A DNA stretch of 64,000 nt from Bidens hawaiensis (taxonomy: Eukaryota > Streptophyta > Magnoliopsida > Asterales > Asteraceae), in the NCBI GenBank assembly GCA_021521415.1, contig JAIQDT010007613.1, positions 1 through 64,000 on the forward strand, written 5' to 3'. Made by a program: the position numbers and the translations under genes. The notes under the pieces were generated by a model that worked only from the letters and a program-made list of their open reading frames with translations, ran no database searches and was not told where the DNA came from. Below are positions 22,591 through 34,058 of the stretch, in pieces (positions within the stretch are counted from its first letter, which is position 1; every line of letters starts with the position of its first letter).

Positions 22591-23964
22591 TTACACGTCA
22601 ATTACTTCCTTTTGAGGAAATAGGTGGGGGTATTTCTTCCGAAATTCATCCTTTCGTTCCCAAGTAAATTCTGGGCCTCGTTGCGAATTCCATCTAACTT
22701 TGACCAACGAGATCTTATTGTGTCTAAGTTGCTTGATCTTACCGTCTACTATTTCGATGGGCTCCTCTACGAAGTTGAGCCTATCACTTATTTGAACACC
22801 CTCTAAGGGTAACACCGATGTCTCATCCGCCAGACATCTTTTCAAATTCGACACATGAAACACGTTATGAACTGCACTTAGTTCCTCAAGCAGTTCTAGT
22901 CGGTAAGCTACCGGACCGACCTTTGCAGTAATAATGAATGGTCCAATATATCTAGGGGCCAACTTCCCCGCCTTTCCAAACCTGACCACTCCTTTCCAGG
23001 GTGATACTTTCAAATATACTTTTTCACCCTTCTCAAATGACAACGGTTTTCGACGGGTATCGGCATAACTCTTCTGCCGATCCCGCGCGGCTTTCAGGTT
23101 GTTCTTAATTTCAAGAATCTTGCTGGTCGTCTCCTGGACCAGATCCGATCTAATGATCTGCGGGTCACCCACTTCCGACCAGCAAAGTGGTGATCGGCAC
23201 TTCCGCCCATACAATGCTTCATAAGGTGCTGCCTTTATACTGCTGTGATAACTGTTATTATAGGAAAATTCAACGAGTGGGAGATGTTGATCCCAATTTC
23301 CCTTAAAGTCCAGTACGCAAGCACGAAGCAAATCCTCCAAAGTTTGAATGGTCCTCTCAGACTGACCATCGGTCTGAGGGTGGTAAGCTGTGCATAGGTC
23401 AATACGTGTTCCCAATGCTTCTTGGACAGCTTGCCAAAGTTTGGAGGTGAAATGGCTATCCCTATCGGAGATGATCGAGATGGGGATGCCATGACGAGAC
23501 ACTATTTCATTTATATAAATTTGCGCAAGTCTCTCAGTGTTAAAAGTATTCCTAATTGGAATAAAATGTGCCGATTTGGTTAATCGATCCACGATTACCC
23601 AAATCGCATCATGACCTCGGGGTGTCTTGGGGAGATGTGTCACAAAATCCATTGTGATCTGCTCCCACTTCCATTCGGGAATTTCCGGCTGTTGCAACAT
23701 TCCCGAAGGTTTCTGGTGCTCCGCCTTAACTCTCGCACACGTCGTACACTTGCCGACGTATGTGGCTATATCCTTTTTCATTCCTGGCCACCAGTAAAAT
23801 TCTTTCACATCCTTGTACATTTTATCCGATCCCGGATGTATGGAATATTTCGATTTATGAGCTTCGTCCATGATTAAATCACGAAGGTCATGGAGGGTCG
23901 GGATCCAAATCCGATTTTTTGAAATAAAGAATTTCGTCCACGCGCTGTTCGAAATTCTTCTCAT
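22591..23964 (-). CDS. Gypsy-2 pol, integrase with C-terminal chromodomain
   Basis: This is the downstream part of pol, in a different frame from the upstream part. In the 457-residue frame the zinc-binding HHCC is at His36, His43, Cys73 and Cys76. The catalytic triad is Asp106 (TMDF), Asp167 (SDRD) and Glu203 (QSER), with the standard 35-residue spacing. The C-terminus (about 395-455: [20 protein letters not shown], then [16 protein letters not shown]) is a chromodomain, the mark of chromoviruses, thought to steer integration to heterochromatin. All key residues are present and there are no stops. The true start is not the first ATG: this segment belongs to a polyprotein broken by one extra base in the A6 run at 23915-23920. 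Confidence 0.95.
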   Translation of the reverse strand: MRRISNSAWTKFFISKNRIWIPTLHDLRDLIMDEAHKSKYSIHPGSDKMYKDVKEFYWWPGMKKDIATYVGKCTTCARVKAEHQKPSGMLQQPEIPEWKWEQITMDFVTHLPKTPRGHDAIWVIVDRLTKSAHFIPIRNTFNTERLAQIYINEIVSRHGIPISIISDRDSHFTSKLWQAVQEALGTRIDLCTAYHPQTDGQSERTIQTLEDLLRACVLDFKGNWDQHLPLVEFSYNNSYHSSIKAAPYEALYGRKCRSPLCWSEVGDPQIIRSDLVQETTSKILEIKNNLKAARDRQKSYADTRRKPLSFEKGEKVYLKVSPWKGVVRFGKAGKLAPRYIGPFIITAKVGPVAYRLELLEELSAVHNVFHVSNLKRCLADETSVLPLEGVQISDRLNFVEEPIEIVDGKIKQLRHNKISLVKVRWNSQRGPEFTWERKDEFRKKYPHLFPQKEVIDV

Positions 23965-26900
23965 TCCCGTAAAGTCCTTCTTTAACCAATTGGCCCTCTT
24001 TCAACGCCCCGCGTTGAGCGACTCGAATTAAATCTGAAAGGTTCGACTGGACTATCATCCCCAACGCTCGCACACGTAGTGGCTTGACTCGATCCTTTCT
24101 ACTCAAGGCATCGGCTACAACGTTAGCCTTGCCGGGATGATATCGTATGTCACAGTCATAGTCACTCAGCAACTCGACCCATCTTCGTTGCCTCATATTC
24201 AGTTCTTTCTGATCGAATATGTGTTGCAAACTTTTATGATCAGTGAATATGGTGCACTTTGTACCGTAGAGATAGTGTCTCCAGATTTTAAGTGCAAAGA
24301 TGACTGCTCCCAGTTCCAAGTCATGAGTAGTGTAGTTTTTCTCATGAACTTTTAACTGTCGAGACGCATAGGCTATGACCTTTTTATTTTGCATTAACAC
24401 GCATCCTAACCCTCTACGGGATGCGTCACAATATACAACAAATCCATCGTCTCCGTCGGGGAGACTTAAGATTGGCGCTTGGCACAATCTTTGTTTTAGC
24501 GTTTGAAACGCCGTTTCCTGCTCTTCACCCCATTCATATTTCCGATCCTTTTGAGTCAGGAGGGTTAAAGGTTGGGCGATGCTGGAAAAGTTCTCTATAA
24601 ATCGACGATAGTATCCAGCTAAGCCTAAAAATTGGCGGATTTCTTTCGGAGATTTAGGCGCTTGCCAATTCTTAATAGCTTCAACCTTACTCGGATCAAC
24701 GTGTATTCCTTTGTGGTTTATAACATGACCGAGGAATTGCACCTCTTGTAACCAGAAGTTACACTTGGAGAATTTTGCATATAACTTCTCCTGATCCAGG
24801 AGCTCTAAAACTAACTTTAAGTGTTGCTCGTGCTCCTCTTTACTCTTCGAGTATATCAAAATATCGTCAATGAATACAATGACGAACTTGTCGAGATAGG
24901 GTTTACAGACTCGGTTCATGAGATCCATGAACACTGCTGGCGCATTTGTTAGCCCAAAAGGCATAACTAAAAATTCGTAGTGGCCGTAGCGAGTCCGGAA
25001 CGCGGTTTTTGGGATATCCTCCTCTTGAATTCTAACTTGGTGGTATCCCGATCTAAGATCAATTTTTGAGAAATAGCTCGCACCTTGCAGTTGGTCGAAC
25101 AAATCATCGATTCGGGGAAGAGGATATCTATTTTTGATGGTTAATTTGTTCAATTCCCTGTAGTCAATGCACATTCGAAGGCTTCCGTCCTTCTTTTTCA
25201 CAAATAGTACAGGTGCACCCCACGGGGAATAACTGGGACGTATAAATCCCTTATCCAACAATTCCTGCAACTGGTTGGATAGTTCTTGCATCTCGGACGG
25301 TGCAAGTCTGTAAGGGGCCTTAGCAACAGGGCCGGCTTGAGGTAATAAGTCGATTCTGAATTCGACTTGTCGGGTTGGCGGTAATCCAGGAAGTTCCTCT
25401 GGAAAAACTTGTGGAAATTCGCGTACCACGGGAATATCGTCCACCCGTTTTTCCTCAGAATCAGCGGCCGTCAGGCTCGCTAGATACGCCACACATCCCT
25501 GACGTATATATTTCAACACCTTGCGGTGGGATATAAATGGTATCATGGTGCCGGATTTTTCTCCCTGCACTAATACCTCCTCGTCATCCGACACCCGGAT
25601 CTTGACGGTTTTCTTTTCACAGTTTATTTCTACCCTATTACGAGCCAACCAATCCATTCCCACTATCACGTCAAAACTACCCAATTCTACCGGTAGTAAG
25701 TCAATCAGGAAGGATTGTTCGCTTAGAATAAAAGGGCAATTCCGAACAATCCGATTAACTATCATGGTTTTACCGTTAGCGACCTCTACGGTGTAGGGTT
25801 CTATGGTTTCACCAGTAGGAAGGTTTGCTATCGAAAGGAATCTAACGGAGACAAAACTTCTATCGGCGCCTGTATCAAATAATACAGAAGCGTAATGATC
25901 AGAGACGAGGAAGGTACCTGTCACTACGCTGGGGTCCTGGCGCGCCTCGTTCGCTCCCATCACAAATGCCCGGCCTCGCGCCGGATTGGACGACGATGGC
26001 TGACCCGCGAGTTGTCTCCCGTTTCCTCCCTGATTCAGTTTCGGGCAGTTCCTTTTGAAGTGATCCGTGCTGCCGCATTCGTAGCAAGCACGGCTAGTGG
26101 TCACCATCTGGTTTCCTTGCGGGTTCTGCTGTCGGGCTGGTTGAGTTCTAAATGGTTGCGCCCGAATAGGTTGTGGTTGACGGTTCAGGTTGTTCAGATT
26201 TGTCTTACAATTTGGTGCGTAGTGTCCAACCCTGCCACACCGGTGGCACACCACCTCCTTGCACACGCCACTATGGTGGTAACCACATTTCCCGCATTTA
26301 GGAAACGTTCCCCTCTGCGGTTCTTGCCTTCCGCCCGAACTAGTCATGGCATAGCTCTGGGCAGCGGGCCTAGCTCGTTTGTTTTGCTGCTTCTCTCGGA
26401 TCCTATTGTCATACGTACCTCGCTTTCCCCCAGCCGACTCTCCCGTCGCCTTTATCGATCCGCTCCTCAAGAAATCATACGTGACAACACCAGCCTGTGT
26501 CACTGCACCCTCATACGTCTGGTGCCCTCCCGCGTTAACTATGCTCCTCACTACTGGAGTAAGTCCCCAAATATAACGGTCCACCCTTTTTGACTCTGGG
26601 GTGACCAACCACGGCACTAATCGTGACAGTTCATTAAACCGGTTGGTATATCCCAAGTGGTCCGCCCCATGCATCTCTAGGTTCCACAACTCATGTTCCA
26701 GTTTCTGCAATTCATTCTTTGGGCAGAAATGTTTCAAAACAAGATCCTTAAGCTCTGCCCAGGTCATGCGGTTTGTCGCCGCCTGACCTCGAGTCTGTAC
26801 TATGGTGTTCCACCATGTCAAGGCATGGTCTGTGAACGTACAGGTGGCGTACTTAACGACACAATCCTCGGGACAGTTACTGATATTTACCACTGATTCT

Positions 26901-27289
26901 ATTTTCTCTAACCATTTCACTAACCCATTCGGTCCTTCCGACCCGTTAAATTCTAAAGGCTTGCATAACATGAAATCCTTGATTGAACAACCCCTGGATG
27001 ATCCAGTGCGGTTGGTCTCTACAGTAGGGATAGGGCCATTACTGTCGGTAGCGACCACCGTAGGCGGTGCGTCAGTACTCGGCATAGTGTTGTCATTCCT
27101 TGGAGGATTAGCGTTTTGTTCCCCGTCATTATTTATGGGCGTTTGATTGCTCGGAGGGGTTGGATTGGTCGAGTTATTAATACTGGCGGCGATGCGCGAT
27201 ACTATATCCGGTATCGCCGCCTCCAACTGTTGAGCAATCAAACGGCTCACATCTACTTCCGATATTTTCGTTGATCGTTTCGGTGCCAT
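23888..27289 (-). CDS. Gypsy-2 gag-protease-RT-RNase H polyprotein
   Basis: I place the start at the ATG at 27289 (MAPKRSTKI), because upstream in-frame residues are hydrophobic leader noise. In the 1133 residues, the gag core is about 100-260 ([10 protein letters not shown]). Zinc knuckles lie at about 332-361 and 402-415 ([14 protein letters not shown]). The protease active site DTGADRSF is near 472. RT is about 640-860 with FIDD at 806-809. RNase H is about 945-1065 (Asp of YCDAS, Glu of DLELGA, Asp of TDHKS). The frame then leaves the true one at the A6 run and ends about 10 codons later. Apart from that it looks intact. Long frames on the opposite strand (for example 25895-26593) are shadows. 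Confidence 0.96.
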   Translation of the reverse strand: MAPKRSTKISEVDVSRLIAQQLEAAIPDIVSRIAASINNSTNPTPPSNQTPINNDGEQNANPPRNDNTMPSTDAPPTVVATDSNGPIPTVETNRTGSSRGCSIKDFMLCKPLEFNGSEGPNGLVKWLEKIESVVNISNCPEDCVVKYATCTFTDHALTWWNTIVQTRGQAATNRMTWAELKDLVLKHFCPKNELQKLEHELWNLEMHGADHLGYTNRFNELSRLVPWLVTPESKRVDRYIWGLTPVVRSIVNAGGHQTYEGAVTQAGVVTYDFLRSGSIKATGESAGGKRGTYDNRIREKQQNKRARPAAQSYAMTSSGGRQEPQRGTFPKCGKCGYHHSGVCKEVVCHRCGRVGHYAPNCKTNLNNLNRQPQPIRAQPFRTQPARQQNPQGNQMVTTSRACYECGSTDHFKRNCPKLNQGGNGRQLAGQPSSSNPARGRAFVMGANEARQDPSVVTGTFLVSDHYASVLFDTGADRSFVSVRFLSIANLPTGETIEPYTVEVANGKTMIVNRIVRNCPFILSEQSFLIDLLPVELGSFDVIVGMDWLARNRVEINCEKKTVKIRVSDDEEVLVQGEKSGTMIPFISHRKVLKYIRQGCVAYLASLTAADSEEKRVDDIPVVREFPQVFPEELPGLPPTRQVEFRIDLLPQAGPVAKAPYRLAPSEMQELSNQLQELLDKGFIRPSYSPWGAPVLFVKKKDGSLRMCIDYRELNKLTIKNRYPLPRIDDLFDQLQGASYFSKIDLRSGYHQVRIQEEDIPKTAFRTRYGHYEFLVMPFGLTNAPAVFMDLMNRVCKPYLDKFVIVFIDDILIYSKSKEEHEQHLKLVLELLDQEKLYAKFSKCNFWLQEVQFLGHVINHKGIHVDPSKVEAIKNWQAPKSPKEIRQFLGLAGYYRRFIENFSSIAQPLTLLTQKDRKYEWGEEQETAFQTLKQRLCQAPILSLPDGDDGFVVYCDASRRGLGCVLMQNKKVIAYASRQLKVHEKNYTTHDLELGAVIFALKIWRHYLYGTKCTIFTDHKSLQHIFDQKELNMRQRRWVELLSDYDCDIRYHPGKANVVADALSRKDRVKPLRVRALGMIVQSNLSDLIRVAQRGALKEGQLVKEGLYGNEKNFEQRVDEILYFKKSDLDPDPP

Positions 27290-27656
27290 TCTACACAACA
27301 TCAAGGAAACACATATAATTAATACCATTCCAAATTATGAAACACAAAACACATTCCATACATTAATAAACATTAGTACATATTACACAAACATCCATTT
27401 ACATACTTCCCAGTCATCATTACATAACTAAGTTTTAATACAAAGGGCCTATGTTGGTATCATCCTCGACATAACCCGCAATGGGTCAGTGCTTGAATGA
27501 TACCCAAAAGTATCGATAATGATATGCCCTACAAGAGACCCCCTATGGGCCAGTGGTTGTACTATAACTAAACAAGATTCACTCCGTGTTAGTATCACCA
27601 CTAACTACTTACACGGAGTATCAAAAAGCGGTTCAAGATTCTACCATCCAACACAT

Positions 27657-28283
27657 CTACACATGGTGGTAAACCAACCCCACCAACACCGCCACCAGCA
27701 CCACCAACACCGCCATCATGACCCGCATTCGGGTTTCCATCTGGTCGATCAACCAGTGGGAGTATGAGCACTCCCTTTTTAACTGGTTAATAGCATACTG
27801 GTGGTCCAGTATGCTGTCCCCGAGGTACGCCCGCCTCTGTACCCCCACGACCAGGGCGGCAGAGTGCTCGTTCACCTGCTCGGTGAGAACACGTAGCCAA
27901 GCCGCCAAGTCCCGCTCCTGCCTTGGCAGACCCCACACAGGTAGGGTTGCAGGCTCGGGTTGGGGGCGGGAAGACTCGCCCCGGTGGTATGTGGATCTGG
28001 GTGGGGTAACAGTGGGCGGAATATACGGGGCACTGATCCGCGCCGTGAGGCGGGGACCGTGTCTGGGGGGAATCGGGGTGGTCTGTGGTGCGGGCGGGGT
28101 AGGAGACCTGGTAACCTTAGCAGGGGAGGGTACACGAGCACTCCTAGCTGGGGTGGTCTGTCTAGAAGTACTATGACTAGCCTCCGAAGGCTCGGAGCTG
28201 GGTGCTACACTTGGGCTTCCAGAGGCCCCGGAACTAGCCTCTTCCGGGTCCTCTTCCGTCGACACACTAGGTGTTCTTGCCAT
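27657..28283 (-). CDS. Pre-gag ORF of gypsy-2 with C-terminal hydrophobic segment
   Basis: A 208-codon frame lies between the PBS (28627) and gag (27289), in gag orientation. I chose the ATG at 28283 (MARTPSVSTEEDP). Residues 1 to about 110 are Ser/Thr/Pro-rich and look disordered. Residues about 120-180 are helical and charged (RQERDLAAWLRVLTEQ, YAINQLKRE). The last 20 residues are almost purely hydrophobic (AVLVVLVAVLVGLVY, then HHV), which fits a tail-anchor transmembrane helix. It is fully open in a young element. It matches no family I know; an ORF in the same position exists in gypsy-1 without the hydrophobic tail. The function is unknown. Translation would presumably need its own ribosome access or splicing around it to reach gag. 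Confidence 0.75.
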   Translation of the reverse strand: MARTPSVSTEEDPEEASSGASGSPSVAPSSEPSEASHSTSRQTTPARSARVPSPAKVTRSPTPPAPQTTPIPPRHGPRLTARISAPYIPPTVTPPRSTYHRGESSRPQPEPATLPVWGLPRQERDLAAWLRVLTEQVNEHSAALVVGVQRRAYLGDSILDHQYAINQLKRECSYSHWLIDQMETRMRVMMAVLVVLVAVLVGLVYHHV

Positions 28284-28626
28284 TTTTACCTGCACACAAG
28301 TTAACAAACATATAGTCCCTTTTCATAGTGTAATTCATAATTAAATTAATCATGCACTTACTTATACAATTTTGCCACATAATAATATTATTATACATTT
28401 ACACATATGTTGCCAATTTTACCTATTTAAGTCCCCCGTGACTTCCCCTGAATTCCCTCGTGCAGACAAGTCTGTTATTATGTTCCGGACCATAATAACC
28501 CACTTGTCCATCCAAGTTCATCCCGATCTCGTCACAATATATTATTAGTTGATATTCAGATCCTATAATACTGGAGCTACTGGTTATATTTTAGGTATCT
28601 TTTTCAGACATCCTAATTCTTTATAA

Positions 28627-28644
28627 CCAATGGCTCTGATACCA
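28627..28644 (-). other. Primer binding site of gypsy-2
   Basis: The minus strand reads TGGTATCAGAGCCATTGG, complementary to initiator tRNA-Met, five bases inside the 5' LTR. Confidence 0.95.
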
Positions 28645-28649
28645 AGTTC

Positions 28650-31600
28650 TGTAACACCCCGTAACCGCAGCGGAAACGTACACGGGATGCAACAGACACA
28701 TCTGATATCAACAGCATTGCTTATAAAGAAAATACCACTACATTAATTTATAACATATTACATTGTTGCGAGTTGCGTTACTGTCTAGGTGTTACACACA
28801 TATATTACCAATAAAACATTAATAAATTCATTACAAAACATAGAGCAGCAAGCTTCCAACAGGTAGCACAGATAGTTAAGCACATATCAATCATTCCAAC
28901 TTGGGCATACCTAGAAAACATGTAAAGAAAACGGGTCAACTACGAATAGTTGGTGAGTTTCACTAATTTTAATAAACACTGACAAATCATTTTTAATAAT
29001 CATTTATTAACCATATACTCATGCTGGGAACTATGTTACCCCAGAACATTTCCAATAACTTTCTGGGAACTATGTTACCCCAGAACAATAATAACCCCTG
29101 GGAACTATGTTACCCCAGAACAATAACAACCCCTGGGAACTATGTTACCCCAGAATAATAATAACCCCTGGGAACTATGTTACCCCAGAACAACAATAAC
29201 CCCTGGGAACTATGTTACCCCAGAACAATAATAACCCCTGGGAACTATGTTACCCCAGAACAATAATAACCCCTGGGAACTATGTTACCCCAGAACAATA
29301 ATAACCCCTGGGAACTATGTTACCCCAGAACAATATAACCCCTGGGAACTATGTTACCCCAGAACAATAACACATTATAAACATTTTATATATTCTATGC
29401 ATCAGTCCATATATATATAAATATACAAGTATTTCCATACGATCGGTATGTACTTAAATACTTTAAATAAGACATGTTTTCCGCCCCGGGAAAATATAAT
29501 TAAAACAATTCATTAAAAGGGGCTCGTGAAAACTCACCTTGTTGTGAGTTGGTGAGTAATATAAGGAACAGCTACGTGCCTGGATCTGTAATATAATATC
29601 TAGTCGTTACTATATAATTCCCATAACTTAAATACATATCAATCGGTACATCTGGGAACATTGTTAACCCAGTACTGTACTCGATTCGGGGACAATGTTA
29701 ACCCCGTGACACTTCTAAGGACTCAGATTGACATTGCTTAGAGTTTGACAGTCAATTTAGTTAAGGTGATGAAATTATAGCTCGGTTTGACACCCCGTTT
29801 GGCCGTGGGGCCCATTTCCGGTATTTCGGTGCCGAAAACGGTAAAATCGGGTAAAATTACCCAAATCATCCGAATTATTTTCGGATGATTTATTTTTACT
29901 TAATTTACTTAGATTTATGAAATAGTCTATTTTTAGAGTTTTCATGTACCAGTCAGCTCGCTTATGCGAACTTTGCCGGTTTACACGTTTTAAGCTTTAA
30001 AAACTTGTTTTTATGTTCTTTTTAGCATAAATAATTACCCGATTAGTCTCGGGTCTTGAAATTTTGCACAAAACTTAATTTGACAGAAAGGAATTTTGTA
30101 AAAATTTTCCAGATTTATTTTCTTATATTTATATTTATTTATCTATTTTTAAATCTTATTAAAATACTAAATATATCAAAAATACCAAAACACTTTAGAA
30201 AAATCCCAAGTTTTTCTGGGATGATCTTTATAATCCTCATAACTTTCTGGAATTTTCCCAGATTTATTTTCCTACATTTACATTTATTTATCTATTTTTA
30301 AATCTTGTTAAAACACTAAATATATCAAAAATACCAAAACACTTTAGAAAAATCCCAAGTTTTTCTGGGATGATCTTTATCATCCTCATAACTTTCTGGA
30401 ATTTTCCCAGATTTATTTTCCTACATTTACATTTATTTATCTATTTTTAAATCTTGTTAAAACACTAAATATATCAAAAATATCAAAACACTTTAGAAAA
30501 ATCCCAAATTTTTCTGGGATGATCTTTATCATCCTCATAACTCCCTGGAATTTTTCCAGAATTTAAAACTTATTTTTCAAGCCATTTTCACCCAAAACCG
30601 AGCTAGAAAGCCCTAGAACTCGTTTCACCGAAAAGCCTACTTAGACTTTTCCAACTGAGCTCAAATTTTGTGGGTGACTTTTATATGTTATAAAAAGCTT
30701 ATCTTAAATTTTCCGGAATTTTTCATCATGTTTTGCTATTTTTCACTATTTTTGGCCAAAACCGAGCATTAAATTCACCAAATATTCATCTTTTATCCAA
30801 AAATTACCAAAAATTCACAGATCTCATATTTTCATGTGTAGATCATCTCTGTGAAATTTCGTGACCCGACTCTAAGCACACGTAAATCTGTCCATTTTTT
30901 CATAACACACGAAAACCGAACTATCTTGTGTTTTCTAGCTTTAGATCGCAAAGATCTCGGTTTCTAGCCTTTGCTAGCCGCTAGATACAACACTTACAAG
31001 CACATCAACACCACACCAAGCAAGTTATACCCACAATCAAGCCATTTCTTTCCTAGTGTCGGTTTTTAAGTAAAAACAAAGGTTTTAACCGTAGAAATCC
31101 ATTCCCGACTCTTTTTACTCATTTCTTGGACCAAGATCCCTTGTATAACATGTATACATCTCTTGATCATGCAAGAGTCGGTTCCATCTCGGTTTTTCAC
31201 CCATCTTTCACTTGGAAACTCATTTTAACAAGATTTTAACCGTAAAATTTTATTCTAAACACTTTTAACTCATTACTTGGATCAAGATCCTTTGTATAAC
31301 TTGTATACATCCCTTGATCATACGAGAACCGGTTCCATCTCGGGTTTTTACCCATATTTCACTTGGAACCTCTTGTTCTTGCAAAACAACTCAAAGTAAA
31401 GAAACCAACACCAAAGATCATGTATTATAACATGTTTATACCTTGTGTTCTTGATTAGAAGAGGTGGATTTGATGAACACTTGAAAGTATGAAAGGATTT
31501 GAGAGAGTTTTGGGAGAGTTTTGTTGTTGAATTGTGTTAAAAAAAAAATGAATTGAATGATAATAATAATAAGGGCCGATCGGTCCATAGGGTGGATGGG

Positions 31601-32200
31601 GGTGGGCCCCACACATCAATTCTAAGCCACATATTCGGATTACGCAATCCGGATAATGTTGTGGATAATCTGGCTCAGTTCGTTTCTCGTTTAAACTCGT
31701 AATTCGGCTTGAAACGAAATTAAAATGGTCGTTTTTCGGGTCAAAATAAAATTTACATAAAACCGACTTAAAAACTTTAAAAAACTTAAACCATGACATT
31801 AAAACATCATATTATTAATAATTACGCATCTTTTTCGGCTTGATTGATCATCTCTTGCTTGGTTTGATGTTAAAGGTTTCGTTTATCGTACCGACGTACC
31901 AATAAATCGAAATCCTTTTTCTGTGCTATAATTCACTTATCCCGAGGCATCAATACCTCGTAAATATCACTAAACATTATATACTTCGTCTATAATGTAA
32001 TTCCCGATTCGTTCGGGTTTCAATAATCGTTCATTGATTAATTGTAATTCCAATACGATTCACTATATAATTGAGTATGATTCATACTGTGAACCATATA
32101 AATTCGTATCAACGTGCTATAACTCATATAATCAATATTAAATAACACGTAAATAGTATATTCCGGCTAGGGTATACCTGAATTTGCCGGAATCGTTACA
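28650..32200 (-). mobile_element. 5' LTR of gypsy-2
   Basis: It is nearly identical to 18968-22554. It carries ten 35-bp units at 29024-29371 and three 149-bp units at 30110-30556. Substitutions seen by eye include positions near 28802, 28970, 29423, 30027, 30232 and 30869. It is followed by the right TSD GCTTA (32201-32205). Confidence 0.97.
29024..29371. repeat. 35-bp tandem repeat, 10 copies, in the 5' LTR
   Basis: This is the counterpart of 19342-19724 with one unit fewer. The units lost or gained are among the identical middle copies, which fits slippage or unequal exchange after insertion, or a strand-transfer error during reverse transcription. Confidence 0.95.
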
Positions 32201-32205
32201 GCTTA

Positions 32206-34058
32206 GGTTTTAGTTTCAGTGACTGTTTATGATGTCTTCATAAGTGTGTCTACATATCCTTTGAAATGTTGAATTTGTATGCTTATCTGATATCTTGAAT
32301 ATGTTTGATAATTTGATAAGATGATGTGCTAGGACAGGATAGACTTTGCATAATTACTCTTGGTTGAACATTATGTTAGTCTGATTGTGTTAATGCATGC
32401 CATTCAATTTCTGATTATTCTTGAATATGTTACTTGTTTATTCTGCCAAACTTTTGATTTTATGTTAAACTTATTTGCTGAAATGAATATTTTTCAAAAG
32501 AAGTTTTACAAATCATTTTTGACAAACTGAGCAACTTGATGGTGTTAAGAATTGATAAGATTATTCAGTTCAAAGCTTTATAAAAGCTTAAAAGGTTTCC
32601 AATGGAAATTGATCCAACCTTTGGGAAATGATAGTAGATTGATTATTTATACAATTCATTTGGATTTAGTAGGCTAAAAAGACTATTAGTCCAGTCATTA
32701 ATTAGTATGGTTGTTTTCCATGATGTATAAAAACTGAGGTGATATAAACATAACAAAAATGCTAAACTTAATGTGGAGATACATTGTTGAATATGCATGT
32801 TTCAAGAGAAATCTCTCTGAATGATAGGCAGAAAAGTGATTTTCCAGTCATACACGAGCCTGCTGGTATTTGTCCACTCAAAATGAAATCTTTTATTCAT
32901 ATGACAAAGAACAAAATTGGCCAAAATGATTATACATTAACCAAAAGTTGATAAATATTCAAATTATTTTAAAGAAAATAAACACGAGGGAATAAACTAG
33001 AACTACAAATGTTGGGCATCATTATAAGTCCTAAACACCTTGAATGGAAGGCTTGTAAGTCCGTATTGTGTGGCATGTCAGTCCAACGTTCAACCTCAAT
33101 GTTTGAAAAGTTTTAAAAAGAAAAATTTATTAAGAAAGTTTATCTGTTCTGTCATAAAATATTTTGACCATCAGGGGGATTAAAGTAAAATTGGGGTGAT
33201 CTGGAGAAAGCCAAATAAGCTTTGTGAAGAGATTTGGAACGTCATAGTGCAATAAGTGTTATCCATTTTTGTCCTTTGCAATTAATTGTATTTTAACCAT
33301 ATTACCGATGTAATGAAATTCATGCTAAGTCAATACCTGCTATTAACCTGCCTGACCTGTTATAATAACAATGAGAATGGAGTATTGAAAGGTGACTTAA
33401 TCAATATGATCCCATGTTGAGATCTTTTCATAAATGGAGAAAATGGATTTGAAAGGATAAAACTGAATTTGATCTCATTATGCACCATTTGCTCTTTAAC
33501 TTTACAGTTTAATGAGAAAACTGTTTGATGTAAGTTTAAGTCAAAAAGTGTTGCATTTTCACTTTGAATATGTCTGCATATGTTATTTCAAGTAAACTTT
33601 GACATTGTTAAACATTTGAGTAAACTTAAATGTTTTTATTTGAAATTTTAACTCATTTGAGCATAGTTGATACTTATTTGCTTTGAAAATGATTATTCAT
33701 GTATTATCAAGCACACTTTGATGATTATGCACTTTCGAGTAAACTTTGTTGTTTAGAAGGTCATCTTCCTCAAGCACACTTGATGAATATGTGACACATG
33801 TCTTAATATGCTTTAAATACTTGTTTCGAGTAAACTTAGGTGTTTTTGTTGAAATCTGTGTTTGTCAAGCATACTTCATGATTTTGGATTGAATTACATA
33901 ATGTTTTATGAAATTGCAAGTGTTTGTTTCAAGTAAACTTTGTTTAACAAGCAAACTTCATGCTTAGAGCACACTCGTGTATTAATATAACAATTCAAGT
34001 GTTCTCCAAGAATTCATGCATATTTCAAAAGTTGTCAAGCAAACTTTACATTTATTGC
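32206..34058 (+). other. Post-pol region of Sirevirus copy A
   Basis: This continues the Sirevirus after the Tekay-like insertion. It is noncoding but collinear with 38013-39815 of copy B. Blocks in 32560-33450 also match 59820-60720 in copia-2 and, reversed, 62140-61604 in copy C. From about 33590 on it carries about twelve one-way AAGYAHACTT/GAGTAAACTT motifs. It ends at a junction where the next base block is pol sequence again. Confidence 0.8.

Larger units (their letters stand above)
18968..32200 (-). mobile_element. Gypsy-2: young, nearly complete Tekay-like Ty3 chromovirus
   Basis: The 13,233-bp element has 3587-bp and 3551-bp LTRs with TGTAAC...GTTACA ends, PBS, pre-gag ORF, gag, protease, RT, RNase H, integrase with chromodomain, PPT and a perfect 5-bp TSD. 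By eye the LTRs differ by about six substitutions, one 35-bp repeat unit and two small homopolymer length changes. That divergence (about 0.2%) means a recent insertion. One frameshift separates the two parts of pol. It is inserted antisense into the Sirevirus. Confidence 0.97.

Noticed and set aside
25895..26593. A 232-codon plus-strand frame
   Set aside because: It is the antisense of intact gypsy-2 gag-protease coding sequence and has no family resemblance; open by chance in GC-richer coding DNA.
27718..28176. A 152-codon plus-strand frame
   Set aside because: Antisense shadow of the pre-gag ORF.
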